A DNA stretch of 12,118 bases from Clostridia bacterium (GTDB lineage: Bacteria; Bacillota; Clostridia; Oscillospirales; CAG-272): the NCBI GenBank assembly GCA_017631215.1, contig JAGBTR010000233.1:1-12118 (forward strand). The letters are read 5' to 3'. The position numbers and the translations under genes were made by a program. Below, one piece after another: positions 1 to 6,640 of this stretch (positions within the stretch are counted from its first letter, which is position 1; each line of letters starts with the position of its first letter). The notes under the pieces were generated by a model. The model was not told the DNA's origin, did not search any database, and was given only the letters and a program-made list of their open reading frames with translations.

Positions 1-20
1 CCCCTTCAAAAAACTTGAAC
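1..20 (-). repeat. Partial copy (copy 3) of a dispersed palindromic repeat, cut by the window edge
   Basis: Read on the minus strand, these bases give CAAGTTTTTTGAAGGGG. This matches the head of the repeat at 6641-6695 (CAAAGTTTTTGGAAGGGG) with one gap and one mismatch. The G-rich part and the palindromic half would lie left of position 1. Orientation is opposite to the two full copies. It is short, so chance similarity is possible, but an assembly edge inside a repeat is a common situation. Confidence 0.5.
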
Positions 21-31
21 AGAATAAAAGG

Positions 32-66
32 GATGCTCGCCGTAAAGCTCGGCAAGCATCTTTTTT
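32..66 (+). terminator. Intrinsic terminator
   Basis: The stem pairs GATGCTcGCCG (32-42) with CGGCaAGCATC (50-60) around a 7-nt loop, with one internal mismatch, and is followed by six T (61-66). The best reading is the terminator of a plus-strand gene left of the window. On the minus strand the same stem is followed by a weaker T-containing tract, so it may also stop transcripts leaving the permease gene at 155-1246. Confidence 0.8.
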
Positions 67-110
67 GATAAGCGCACCAATCAACGCCCACGCGGTTTCT
101 TAACACTGGT

Positions 111-158
111 AAGTTTTTGAGGGGGCGTAGGGGGACTTTTTCCAAAAAGTCCCCCTAC
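111..158 (+). repeat. Dispersed palindromic repeat, copy 1
   Basis: A head (AAGTTTTTGAGGGGG, 111-125) is followed by a perfect 15-bp inverted repeat: GTAGGGGGACTTTTT (127-141), spacer CC, then its exact complement (144-158). Copy 2 at 6641-6695 has the same head-plus-palindrome layout with related sequence. The palindrome overlaps the stop codon of the minus-strand permease (TAG at 155-157), so that gene ends inside the repeat. Transcribed, it would form a very stable hairpin at the 3' end of that mRNA. No coding capacity is visible. It resembles REP- or MITE-like small intergenic repeats; its means of spreading is unknown. Confidence 0.8.
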
Positions 159-1246
159 ATCCGTTCCCCTTCCACTAAAACGCTCTTGATCACCATCGCG
201 GCGGCGGGACCGAAAAGCACACCGACAAGCCCGAACAGACGCAGACCGACGTAGGCGGCAAGCAACGTGGCAAGCGGATGGAGACCAAGACTGCCGCCGA
301 TGATGCGCGGCTCGGCAATCTGACGGACGAGCAGCACCACGCCGCACAGGATGAGGAGCCCCGTGCCGAGCGCAACGTTGCCGCGCAAAAGCTCGATCAG
401 CCCCCACGGCACAAGCACCGTGCCGACCCCGAGCACGGGCAGAATATCCACGACCGAGATGACGAGCGCGGGCAAAAAGGTGTAGGGCAAGCCGAGAATG
501 CTGAAGCCGAGGAACAGCTCGGTAAAGGTCATCAAAAACAGCAAAAAATAGGCGCGCAGATAGCGACCGCCCAACCGTGCCAGCCTTGCCTTGACGGTGG
601 GGATGCGCTCGCGCAGGCGCGCGGGCAGATACGCAACAAGCGCCGACGCGATCTTGTCGGCGTCGACACAAAGGTAGTAGGCAGCGAGCAAAAAGGTGAC
701 CAAAAAGATGAGCGCGGAGGGAACCGAGCGCAAAATCCCCGTCAGCACCTCAGGAATCTTGGCGCTCAAGCGACCGAGCGTATCCGAGATGATCTCGACC
801 AGCTTGGCATCCACCTGCGCCCAAAGGTCCGAGAGCGATTCCCTAGTCTTTAGCCGCGAGAGAAACGGAATGTGCTCGGTCAGCCCCGAAAGCACCTCGA
901 GCGCCTGCTCAATGCGCGCACCGAGCAGCTCACCGCCGCCGCTGACGTAGTCGGTTAGCCGACCAAGCTCTGTCACAACACGGCGGCAGATGAGCGTGAC
1001 GAGCGTGACAAAAAGACCAAGAAGCAAGAACAACAGCAAGATCGCCCCCACACGATGCGGTACGCGCCATTTGCGCTCCAGAAAAGCCGCGATCGGTCGT
1101 ACGGCAGCGGACAGCAGCAGCGCAAGCAAAAATGGCATCAAAAGCCACAGCACGCGCGCAAACAGCAAATAAACGATCCCCGCCACCGCCAAAAACACGA
1201 ACAGCCTCGCCGCCCGCTCCTGCCACGCGCTTGTCCTCACTTCCAT
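155..1246 (-). CDS. ytvI: AI-2E family permease, YtvI-like sporulation membrane protein
   Basis: Predicted 363-residue multi-pass membrane protein of the AI-2E transporter (PF01594) family. It shows the family pattern: two N-terminal membrane segments (about residues 10-50), a third near 65-85, a long amphipathic soluble region (about 90-180), then a C-terminal bundle. The stretch DILPVLGVGTVLVPWG and the run AEPRIIGGSLGLHPL are typical of the YtvI subgroup, which in Bacillus is a sporulation integral membrane protein of unknown substrate. The start is the ATG at 1246: GGAGG lies about 6 nt upstream on the minus strand, while the longer open frame (to 1321) has a charged, unconserved extension. 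The stop codon lies inside a palindromic repeat. Family assignment is firm; the sporulation role is inferred from resemblance, and a generic AI-2E family exporter is the alternative. Confidence 0.85.
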   Translation of the reverse strand: MEVRTSAWQERAARLFVFLAVAGIVYLLFARVLWLLMPFLLALLLSAAVRPIAAFLERKWRVPHRVGAILLLFLLLGLFVTLVTLICRRVVTELGRLTDYVSGGGELLGARIEQALEVLSGLTEHIPFLSRLKTRESLSDLWAQVDAKLVEIISDTLGRLSAKIPEVLTGILRSVPSALIFLVTFLLAAYYLCVDADKIASALVAYLPARLRERIPTVKARLARLGGRYLRAYFLLFLMTFTELFLGFSILGLPYTFLPALVISVVDILPVLGVGTVLVPWGLIELLRGNVALGTGLLILCGVVLLVRQIAEPRIIGGSLGLHPLATLLAAYVGLRLFGLVGVLFGPAAAMVIKSVLVEGERM

Positions 1247-1327
1247 ACGCCGCCTCCGTTTTTTTGCTACTATTATGTGCGGGAGCGGGCAAAAATATAT
1301 CTGTATGGAAATCTGTTGCATCCGTTC

Positions 1328-1356
1328 TTGACAGCGGCGTACAAGTCTGCTATAAT
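1328..1356 (+). promoter_or_regulatory. Consensus SigA-type promoter of the cyclophilin gene
   Basis: TTGACA (1328-1333) and TATAAT (1351-1356) are separated by exactly 17 bp, a perfect match to the housekeeping consensus. Transcription should begin near 1363, leaving a leader of about 28 nt before the ATG at 1391. The leader contains AAAGGAG (1376-1382). No operator is evident. Confidence 0.9.
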
Positions 1357-1390
1357 AGATGCAGAATTTTATCTTAAAGGAGCAAATGAT

Positions 1391-2062
1391 ATGAAATCAA
1401 GACGCATTCTTTCGCTGACCGTCGCGCTTGTGCTGTGCCTCTCTGCCCTCGTGCTCAGCGGCTGCAGCACGCACAAGGCCCCCGCCTTTGCCGAGCTGGA
1501 CTTCACCGCCGTCGATCCCGCCGCCTGCGTGGAGACGGACGAGGTCACCACGCTCGTCAAGCTGTTCGTCAAGGACTTTGGCGACATCATCATCCGCCTC
1601 TACCCCGAGGCCGCACCGAGGACGGTCGCCAACTTCCAAAAGCTCGTTTCGGAGCATTTTTACGACGGTCTGACCTTCCACCGCGTGATGAAGGACTTTA
1701 TGGTGCAGACGGGCGACCCTGACGGTGACGGCACGGGCGGCTCGGAGGACGAGATCAAGGGCGAATTCAACATCAACGGCTTTGAGAACAACCTCAAGCA
1801 CATCCGCGGCACCGTCTCGATGGCGCGTCGCGGCAATGACAACAACTCGGCATCCTCGCAGTTCTTCATCGTCCACAAGACCAACAGCTCCTCCACCAAC
1901 CTCAACGGTAAGTACGCCTCGTTCGGCTACGTCATCGCAGGTATGGAGGTGGTTGACGCCATCGCATCCGTTCCCGTGGTCGCGACCGATCGCGGCGAGA
2001 TGAGCATCCCCAAGACGGCGGTCACCATTGACACCGTCCGCTTCGTCAAGGTGGCGGAGTGA
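1391..2062 (+). CDS. Lipoprotein cyclophilin-type peptidyl-prolyl cis-trans isomerase
   Basis: A 223-residue protein that should isomerise Xaa-Pro bonds in proteins outside the membrane. Residues 1-25 are a lipoprotein signal: positive charges (K2, R4, R5), a hydrophobic core and the lipobox LSGC with Cys25 as the lipidation site. The cyclophilin domain spans about 55-220. Catalytic and substrate-pocket residues are visible: Arg98 in FHR, the FMVQ motif (103-106) and QFFI (157-160). The tryptophan that makes eukaryotic cyclophilins sensitive to cyclosporin is not present in the LNGKY stretch (171-175), as in many bacterial members. The start is fixed by AAAGGAG 8 nt upstream and by the signal peptide. 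The gene stands alone between a consensus promoter and a terminator. Family confidence is very high; client proteins are unknown. Confidence 0.95.
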   Translation: MKSRRILSLTVALVLCLSALVLSGCSTHKAPAFAELDFTAVDPAACVETDEVTTLVKLFVKDFGDIIIRLYPEAAPRTVANFQKLVSEHFYDGLTFHRVMKDFMVQTGDPDGDGTGGSEDEIKGEFNINGFENNLKHIRGTVSMARRGNDNNSASSQFFIVHKTNSSSTNLNGKYASFGYVIAGMEVVDAIASVPVVATDRGEMSIPKTAVTIDTVRFVKVAE

Positions 2063-2070
2063 GCATACGA

Positions 2071-2106
2071 AAAGATCCCAACGGATATCCGTCGGGATCT
2101 TTTTTC
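2071..2106. terminator. Bidirectional intrinsic terminator between convergent genes
   Basis: GATCCCaACGG (2074-2084) pairs with CCGTcGGGATC (2089-2099) around an ATAT loop, with one mismatch. It is followed by a T-run (2100-2105) on the plus strand and preceded by AAAA, which becomes TTTT on the minus strand. It serves the cyclophilin gene ending at 2062 and the regulator ending at 2107. The regulator's stop codon (TAA, 2109-2107) lies just beside the T-tract. Confidence 0.9.
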
Positions 2107-2724
2107 TTATTCTTTATCCTTACCGATCCTCTTTTTCTGCCACGAACGCTTGCCGCACGCAGGGCACTTCATATATCTCGTTCTGCCCGAGTGCATCGCC
2201 ATAAGGACGCTGGCATATTTGGGGATATACTTGTGACCGCATTTGGCGCATTCATAATATCCCGCCGTCTGCTCGATGCGGATCATAAAAGGTGTGGCGA
2301 CGAGCAGCGGTATCAAGCACACGCCCACGATCAAGCTGGCGAGCCACTCCTCCATCGGAACGACGTTCGCGATGACGATCGCGGCGATCAAGGGTACGAC
2401 GCTCATAATACCCGCCACGATCTCTATACGCAAGAGCCTTCTGTCACTTGCTTCTTTTTCCTTGACCAGCTCGACGAGCCGCTCTTCCAATTGCTTGTTG
2501 TAATTTTCCATCGTTACTACCTCCCCACATAGTAAATCATTTACGGTGATGCCGAGGACGGCGCACAGCTCCAGCATAATGGACGAGTCGGGCATCGCCT
2601 TGCCCGTCTCCCACTTGGATACCGCGCGGTCGCTCACATTCATCTGCTCCGCCAGCTGCATCTGCGTCAGCCCACAGCCTTTGCGGCGCTCGGCGATGAA
2701 CCTGCCGATCTTAATCTGATCCAT
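2107..2724 (-). CDS. XRE-family transcriptional regulator with two membrane segments and a C-terminal zinc ribbon
   Basis: A 205-residue protein with three recognisable parts. Residues 5-65 are a Cro/C1-type helix-turn-helix (IGRFIAERRKGCGLTQMQLA, then VSDRAVSKWETGKAMPD), close to the common Clostridia form of this domain. Residues 73-98 are charged and probably helical or coiled. Residues 101-122 and 127-148 are two hydrophobic segments, predicting a membrane hairpin. The tail holds two CxxC pairs (C159/C162 and C187/C190), a likely zinc ribbon on the same side of the membrane as the DNA-binding domain. The start has AAAGGAGG about 7 nt upstream. Its ligand and targets are not known. A dyad at 2779-2813 and its own promoter lie just upstream, so autoregulation is possible but unproven. 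Confidence 0.85.
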   Translation of the reverse strand: MDQIKIGRFIAERRKGCGLTQMQLAEQMNVSDRAVSKWETGKAMPDSSIMLELCAVLGITVNDLLCGEVVTMENYNKQLEERLVELVKEKEASDRRLLRIEIVAGIMSVVPLIAAIVIANVVPMEEWLASLIVGVCLIPLLVATPFMIRIEQTAGYYECAKCGHKYIPKYASVLMAMHSGRTRYMKCPACGKRSWQKKRIGKDKE

Positions 2725-2746
2725 ATCCGCCCCTCCTTTCGCATTC

Positions 2747-2775
2747 AGTATACCGCTTATCGACCCAAAAGTACA
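2747..2775 (-). promoter_or_regulatory. Possible promoter of the XRE regulator gene
   Basis: On the minus strand a good -10 box, TATACT (2752-2747), lies 22 nt upstream of the start codon. At 17 bp spacing the -35 position reads TGTACT (2775-2770), a poor match to TTGACA. A promoter with a weak -35 box that needs help or is held low would fit, but the call rests mainly on the -10 box. Confidence 0.4.
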
Positions 2776-2825
2776 CGAACCGTCGGTTGAGTTGGGGAGA
2801 CTCGACCGACGGTAGAGTGTTTTTT
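2773..2825. terminator. Strong inverted repeat with T-run; terminator or operator-like dyad
   Basis: ACCGTCGGTTGAGT (2779-2792) pairs with ACTCGACCGACGGT (2800-2813) with a single T-G wobble, around a 7-nt loop. The stem can extend through ACAC/GTGT (2773-2776, 2817-2820), leading straight into TTTTTT (2820-2825). In form this is a plus-strand intrinsic terminator, yet no plus-strand gene ends here. On the minus strand it sits 3-15 nt past the rqcH stop codon and may end that transcript, although the following T-tract is weak. It also adjoins the -35 region of the XRE gene, so an operator role is possible. Confidence 0.6.
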
Positions 2826-2827
2826 AT

Positions 2828-4597
2828 TTATTTCTTCCCCGCCCGCATTGCCGCGATCCGCTCGGCGTCGGGCGTGACGTACGCCGTCCAGTTGGTGTGA
2901 TAGATGACAAGTCCCGGCTTGCCGCCTGCGGGCTTTTTGACGTGGCGCCCGAGCGTATAGTCGACGCCCACGTTCTGACCGCCCGCCGCCTTGGAATAGT
3001 GCGCCGCGATCTCGGCCGCCAGCGTGAAATCCTCGTCGCTCGGCTCCTCGCCCCGCGTCTCCAGCACGACGTGCGAGCCGGGGACACCCTTGGCGTGGAA
3101 CCAGTAATCGTTGCGGTCGGCCAGCTTGTGCGTGATGTACTCATTCTGCACGTTGTTCTTGCCACACAGCACGCGGCGACCGCTCGGCAGGATAAACTGC
3201 GCCACGGTCGGATTTTTCGCCTTATGCTCGCGGTACTGCTTCATACGCGACGCATAGCCCGAGCGGTACAGCTCGTCGCGGATCTCGGTCAGATCGGCGT
3301 CCGTCTCGGCATGCGTCAGCGCATCAAAGACGCTGTAAATGTAGGTCAGCTCGGTCTCACCCAGCGCAATCTGGCGGGTCAGCTCCTCGCGCGCCTTTTT
3401 GCTCTTGTTGTACTTCTTATAATAGACCTGCGCGTTGGCGGTGGGCGACAGACGCGAATCGAGCGTAACGGTGCATTCGCCGTAGCTGCCGTCCTCCTCG
3501 TGATAATCCTCGTAGTCAATCAGCGTGACCTCGGTCATACCGCGCTCGAGCATATAGAGATTGGCGGTGATAAGATCACCCATCTTTTTGTATTCCACAC
3601 CGCGCTCGCAATCGGCCAGCTCGCCGCGCTGAAGATCGAGCTTTTTGTGCAGTCTCGACTCGGCATTCGTCAGAATGTGGAGAACGTCCGCCGCGTGCTG
3701 CTTGACTCTCGTCTCGCGGTCGCGCGTGGCAAAATAGCGGTCGAGGATCTCCCCCGCCCCGCCCGTCACGGCGGTATAGCTCGCGCCGTACTGGGTCAGC
3801 GGCATAAAGGAATACTCGACGGGACGCTCGCCGTCCATATACAGCGTCGGCACAAAGTCGCGCTCGCGGATGCGCGTCATTACGGCATCAAAGCCGCGCC
3901 ACAGCACACCTGCCTCGCACGCACCGACCGCCGTGTCGACGTCCCCCGTTGCCAGATAGACCATCTCACGCGCGACGGCGGCAGAAATGCCGAGATACGT
4001 CTCAAGAATCCATTTGTGGCAGGGGCGTCCTGCGGGCGCGGTCGCATACGCCGCCGCAAAGCTCGCCGCATCGACCGCCGTCGGGTCGGTCTTGTCCTGC
4101 GCGGGGGGCAGCTCGTAGGTCATACCGGGCAGCACCTGGCGCACCGAGCTGGTCGAGAAATCAACGGGGCGCAAAACCGCCACGATCTTATCCCGCTCGT
4201 CGGTGAACATCATATTGCTGTATTTGCCCATCACCTCAACCACCAAATGTCTGCGGCAGAGGAAGCCCATCTCGTCGCGCGTCTCAAAGGTCAATCGCGC
4301 CACTCTCTCAAAGCCCTCTTGGCAGATGTCGAGCAGCTTAGCACCCGACAAATGCTTGCGGAGCAGCATACACAGCATCGGTGCGGCGGGCGGGTTTTCC
4401 CGCTGTGCCGTCGTAAAGCAAAGGCGCGGATTGCTCGATCCCGCGTGAATAAGCAGACGCCGTCCGCCCTCAAAGGAGCGCATCTGCAAAACAATCTCAT
4501 CCTTTTCGGGCTGGCTGACCTTTTCGATCCTTGCCCCCAGTGCCGCCGTGCGGATCTCGTCGATCACACACGATAGCATACCTGCATCAAATGCCAT
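2828..4597 (-). CDS. rqcH: Ribosome-associated quality control protein RqcH (NFACT family, Rqc2 homologue)
   Basis: A 589-residue protein, close to the usual 560-590 for bacterial RqcH (formerly FbpA/YloA). In studied Firmicutes RqcH binds 50S subunits carrying stalled nascent chains and recruits tRNA-Ala to add C-terminal alanine tails that mark the chain for degradation. Visible domains are NFACT-N (about 1-200), a helix-hairpin-helix-like middle (about 195-250), coiled-coil arms (about 285-345 and 390-430) and NFACT-R/DUF814 (about 465-575) with GKNNVQNEYIT and DYWFHAKGVPGSH. Glu97-Arg98 (in GFERVA) appears to match the Asp97-Arg98 pair needed for tailing in B. subtilis; this is from memory of the family, not an alignment. 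The start has GAGGAGG 7 nt upstream. It probably shares a transcript with the HAD phosphatase upstream. Confidence 0.95.
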   Translation of the reverse strand: MAFDAGMLSCVIDEIRTAALGARIEKVSQPEKDEIVLQMRSFEGGRRLLIHAGSSNPRLCFTTAQRENPPAAPMLCMLLRKHLSGAKLLDICQEGFERVARLTFETRDEMGFLCRRHLVVEVMGKYSNMMFTDERDKIVAVLRPVDFSTSSVRQVLPGMTYELPPAQDKTDPTAVDAASFAAAYATAPAGRPCHKWILETYLGISAAVAREMVYLATGDVDTAVGACEAGVLWRGFDAVMTRIRERDFVPTLYMDGERPVEYSFMPLTQYGASYTAVTGGAGEILDRYFATRDRETRVKQHAADVLHILTNAESRLHKKLDLQRGELADCERGVEYKKMGDLITANLYMLERGMTEVTLIDYEDYHEEDGSYGECTVTLDSRLSPTANAQVYYKKYNKSKKAREELTRQIALGETELTYIYSVFDALTHAETDADLTEIRDELYRSGYASRMKQYREHKAKNPTVAQFILPSGRRVLCGKNNVQNEYITHKLADRNDYWFHAKGVPGSHVVLETRGEEPSDEDFTLAAEIAAHYSKAAGGQNVGVDYTLGRHVKKPAGGKPGLVIYHTNWTAYVTPDAERIAAMRAGKK

Positions 4598-4626
4598 TGG
4601 CAGTCCTCCTCTCTCTTGATCTCATA

Positions 4627-5451
4627 TCAATCCAACAGCTCGGTCACGTAGCCGAGGTGCGGCAGTATCACGTCGGGCTTCTCCTCGCCCTTGGCCGCGA
4701 GCGCCTCGTCGATCCCCGTACCGCCCGTCAGCACGAGCAGGCTGGTCATACCCGAATTGTTGCCGAAGGCCACGTCGGTATAAAGGCGGTCTCCGACCAT
4801 ACACATCTGCTCGGCATCCAGCCCCGTCACCGCCTTGAGAAGCGGCAGTCCCAGAGCCGTGGGCTTGCCCAGATAAATGGGCGCGACCTCCGTGGCGCTT
4901 GTCAGCATCGCGCAGATCGATCCGCAATCCAGCACCAATCCGTCCGTCGAGGGCGTGATGCGGTCGGGGTGCGTCCCAAGCAATGCCGCACCGCCAAGGA
5001 TCAGACGGATCGCCTTGGTGATCTTGTCATACGTCATCGTCTGGTCAAAGCCGACCAGCACTGCGTCTGCACGCTCGGCATCCATACCAACAACGTCAAA
5101 GCCCGCATCGACAAAATGCTTTTCCATCGCGGGCACGCCAACGAGAAAGACCTTACCGCTCGGGTGATGCTCGCGCAGATAGGCGAACGCCACGTCCTCG
5201 GACGAGACGATCTCCTCAGGCGTCGTCTCAAAGCCCATCGCGTTCAGATAGCTCGCCGCCTCCTCGTGCGAGCGGTTGGGGTTATTGGTATAAAAAATGA
5301 CCTGACGCCCCGTCTCGCGGAGGCGAAGAATAAAGGCCACCGCCTCGGGGATCGGTCGTGTCCCCCAAACAACGGTGCCGTCGATATCAAAAACAAAGCA
5401 TTGCTTGTCACGGAGAAACTCATACTCCGCAAGCGTTGGGATGTAGTCCAT
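4627..5451 (-). CDS. HAD-IIA family sugar-phosphatase (NagD/AraL-like)
   Basis: A cytoplasmic hydrolase of about 274 residues, the normal size for HAD subfamily IIA. All four HAD motifs are visible (numbering from ATG 5451): motif I FDIDGT with nucleophile Asp22 and acid/base Asp24, motif II TNN near 55-57, motif III Lys in LGKP near 196, and motif IV GDRLYTD near 220-226. The region between motifs II and III is the C2 cap that sets substrate choice. Relatives dephosphorylate sugar phosphates, nucleotides or 2-phosphoglycolate; the substrate here cannot be read from sequence. The start is uncertain by a few codons: GAAGG (5461-5465) suits ATG 5451 or 5454, while a TTG at 5472 would be longer. 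It lies 29 nt upstream of rqcH and probably leads that operon. Confidence 0.92.
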   Translation of the reverse strand: MDYIPTLAEYEFLRDKQCFVFDIDGTVVWGTRPIPEAVAFILRLRETGRQVIFYTNNPNRSHEEAASYLNAMGFETTPEEIVSSEDVAFAYLREHHPSGKVFLVGVPAMEKHFVDAGFDVVGMDAERADAVLVGFDQTMTYDKITKAIRLILGGAALLGTHPDRITPSTDGLVLDCGSICAMLTSATEVAPIYLGKPTALGLPLLKAVTGLDAEQMCMVGDRLYTDVAFGNNSGMTSLLVLTGGTGIDEALAAKGEEKPDVILPHLGYVTELLD

Positions 5452-5505
5452 CATTATCATCCTTCGATCCAAATATTTTCATGTGCTCGCCACATACTGA
5501 AAAAT

Positions 5506-5534
5506 ATTATATCACATAGTTGCATTTTTTACAA
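5506..5534 (-). promoter_or_regulatory. Promoter of the HAD phosphatase-rqcH operon
   Basis: On the minus strand TTGTAA (5534-5529) and TATAAT (5511-5506) are 17 bp apart, with a perfect -10 and four of six -35 bases. It faces left toward the start codon at 5451 and overlaps the coaW promoter, whose -35 box lies between these two elements. Confidence 0.7.
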
Positions 5535-5548
5535 GAAGATGTTATAAT
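5520..5548 (+). promoter_or_regulatory. Promoter of coaW
   Basis: TTGCAT (5520-5525) and TATAAT (5543-5548) are 17 bp apart. Initiation near 5555 leaves a leader of about 45 nt with AAGGAGG at 5586-5592. The element is interleaved with the leftward promoter at 5506-5534. Confidence 0.7.
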
Positions 5549-5600
5549 GTTGACAGAAAAGTTTTTTACACGGCTACATACGCCCAAGGAGGGTATTTTT

Positions 5601-6479
5601 ATGAAGAAAAACGTCATCGGCATCGACATCGGCGGCAGCACGACCAAGATCGGCGGCTTTCGCTTTGAGGAGGGGCATGCCCCCCAGCTGATCGAGCCGC
5701 TGTTTGTCCGCGCCACCGATCCCATCACCTCGCTGTACGGCGCGTTCGGTAAATTCACCTTGCAAAACGATCTCCCGCTCGACCGCATCGACCGCGTGAT
5801 GATGACGGGCGTGGGCTCGTCCTTCTCGGAGCAGCCCATCTACGGTCTTCCCTGCCATAAGGTGTCCGAGTTCACCTGCGTGGGACTTGGCGGACTGTAT
5901 CTGTCGGGTCTGCAGGAGGCGATCGTGGTCAGTATGGGCACGGGCACCGCGCTCATCCACGCCAAGGCCAAGAGCGTCGATGCAGACGGTCGCCCCATTT
6001 TGCACAACGAAAACGATACCGTCGTCGATTATCTGGGCGGTACGGGCGTGGGCGGCGGTACGCTGGTAGGTCTGACCAAGCGCCTCATTGGCGTGGACAC
6101 CATCGAGCACATCGAGCAGCTGTGCGCCGAGGGCAACATCGACAACGTCGACCTGCGCGTGGGTGATATCTCGCGAGACCGCTTCCCCAACATGAACGAA
6201 AAGCTGACCGCCGCCAACTTCGGTAAGGTCAGTGACCTCGCGACCCCCAACGATATCGCGCTGGGCGTGTCCAACCTCGTCGCAGAGACCATCTTTATGA
6301 TGGCCATCTTTGCCGCCCGCTCGTTCGGTCTCAAGGACATCGTGCTCATCGGCAATCTGACCACCATGCCCTCCGTCCGTCGTGTCTTCGAGGGTCTTCA
6401 GAACAACTTTGGCGTACGCTTCCTCATCCCCGAGAATTCCCAGTTCGGCACGGTGATCGGTGCGGCGCTTTATCGCTAA
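5601..6479 (+). CDS. coaW: Type II pantothenate kinase
   Basis: A 292-residue kinase of the ASKHA fold that phosphorylates pantothenate with ATP, the first committed step of CoA synthesis. The phosphate-1 loop is DIGGSTTK (residues 9-16). SMGTGT (111-116) and GGTGVGGGT (146-154) are nucleotide-binding loops, and the C-terminal GTVIGAALY (283-291) is the adenosine-site end of the fold. Glu90 in KVSEF is the likely catalytic base by comparison with staphylococcal CoaW. The type II form, known from staphylococci, some Clostridia and eukaryotes, generally differs from bacterial type I in feedback control. ATG 5601 is chosen because AAGGAGG lies 8 nt upstream; an upstream in-frame extension to 5520 lacks a good site. 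The final 29 bp are repeated after the stop codon in the same frame. Confidence 0.93.
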   Translation: MKKNVIGIDIGGSTTKIGGFRFEEGHAPQLIEPLFVRATDPITSLYGAFGKFTLQNDLPLDRIDRVMMTGVGSSFSEQPIYGLPCHKVSEFTCVGLGGLYLSGLQEAIVVSMGTGTALIHAKAKSVDADGRPILHNENDTVVDYLGGTGVGGGTLVGLTKRLIGVDTIEHIEQLCAEGNIDNVDLRVGDISRDRFPNMNEKLTAANFGKVSDLATPNDIALGVSNLVAETIFMMAIFAARSFGLKDIVLIGNLTTMPSVRRVFEGLQNNFGVRFLIPENSQFGTVIGAALYR

Positions 6480-6525
6480 GCCACGCCCTGCCCGATCACG
6501 GTGATCGGTGCGGCGCTTTATCGCT
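6449..6525 (+). repeat. 29-bp direct repeat duplicating the end of coaW
   Basis: The 29 bases at 6449-6477, starting CACGGTGATCGG and ending TTTATCGCT, recur exactly at 6497-6525 after 19 unrelated bases. The offset is 48 bp, a multiple of three, so the second copy keeps the coaW frame and encodes the same nine residues TVIGAALYR. The first copy is followed by AAG, giving stop TAA; the second is followed by GAC, giving stop TGA. Only the 29 bp are repeated; the 19 bp before each copy are not alike. Confidence 0.95.
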
Positions 6526-6539
6526 GACAAAGACAAAAG

Positions 6540-6575
6540 AAAAGGCTCACCGCATTCAAAACGGTGAGTCTTTTT
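6540..6575 (+). terminator. Intrinsic terminator of coaW
   Basis: CTCACCG (6546-6552) pairs with CGGTGAG (6562-6568), extended by one G-T wobble, a G-C pair and A-T pairs, around a 9-nt loop. TTTTT (6571-6575) follows. It lies about 60 nt beyond the coaW stop codon and just beyond the duplicated segment. Confidence 0.88.
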
Positions 6576-6640
6576 CTATGTTCGACCTCTATCCAAGAAA
6601 CGGCGAGCCACTTGTCTTGATCCTATGCCCTTCCCAATAT

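Noticed and set aside
1272..1299. Possible minus-strand promoter for the YtvI-like gene (CATAAT or TATATT)
   Set aside because: Neither -10 candidate has a recognisable -35 box at 16-18 bp, so I could not choose one.
2897..4576. Long plus-strand open frame (559 codons) opposite rqcH
   Set aside because: Its protein is rich in Arg and His with no recognisable family, and the opposite strand carries a clear, full-length RqcH with a good ribosome binding site. High GC content keeps the antisense frame open.
5574..6536. Minus-strand open frame (320 codons) opposite coaW
   Set aside because: It is the antisense shadow of a well-supported kinase; its repeated N-terminal peptide is simply the 29-bp duplication read backwards.
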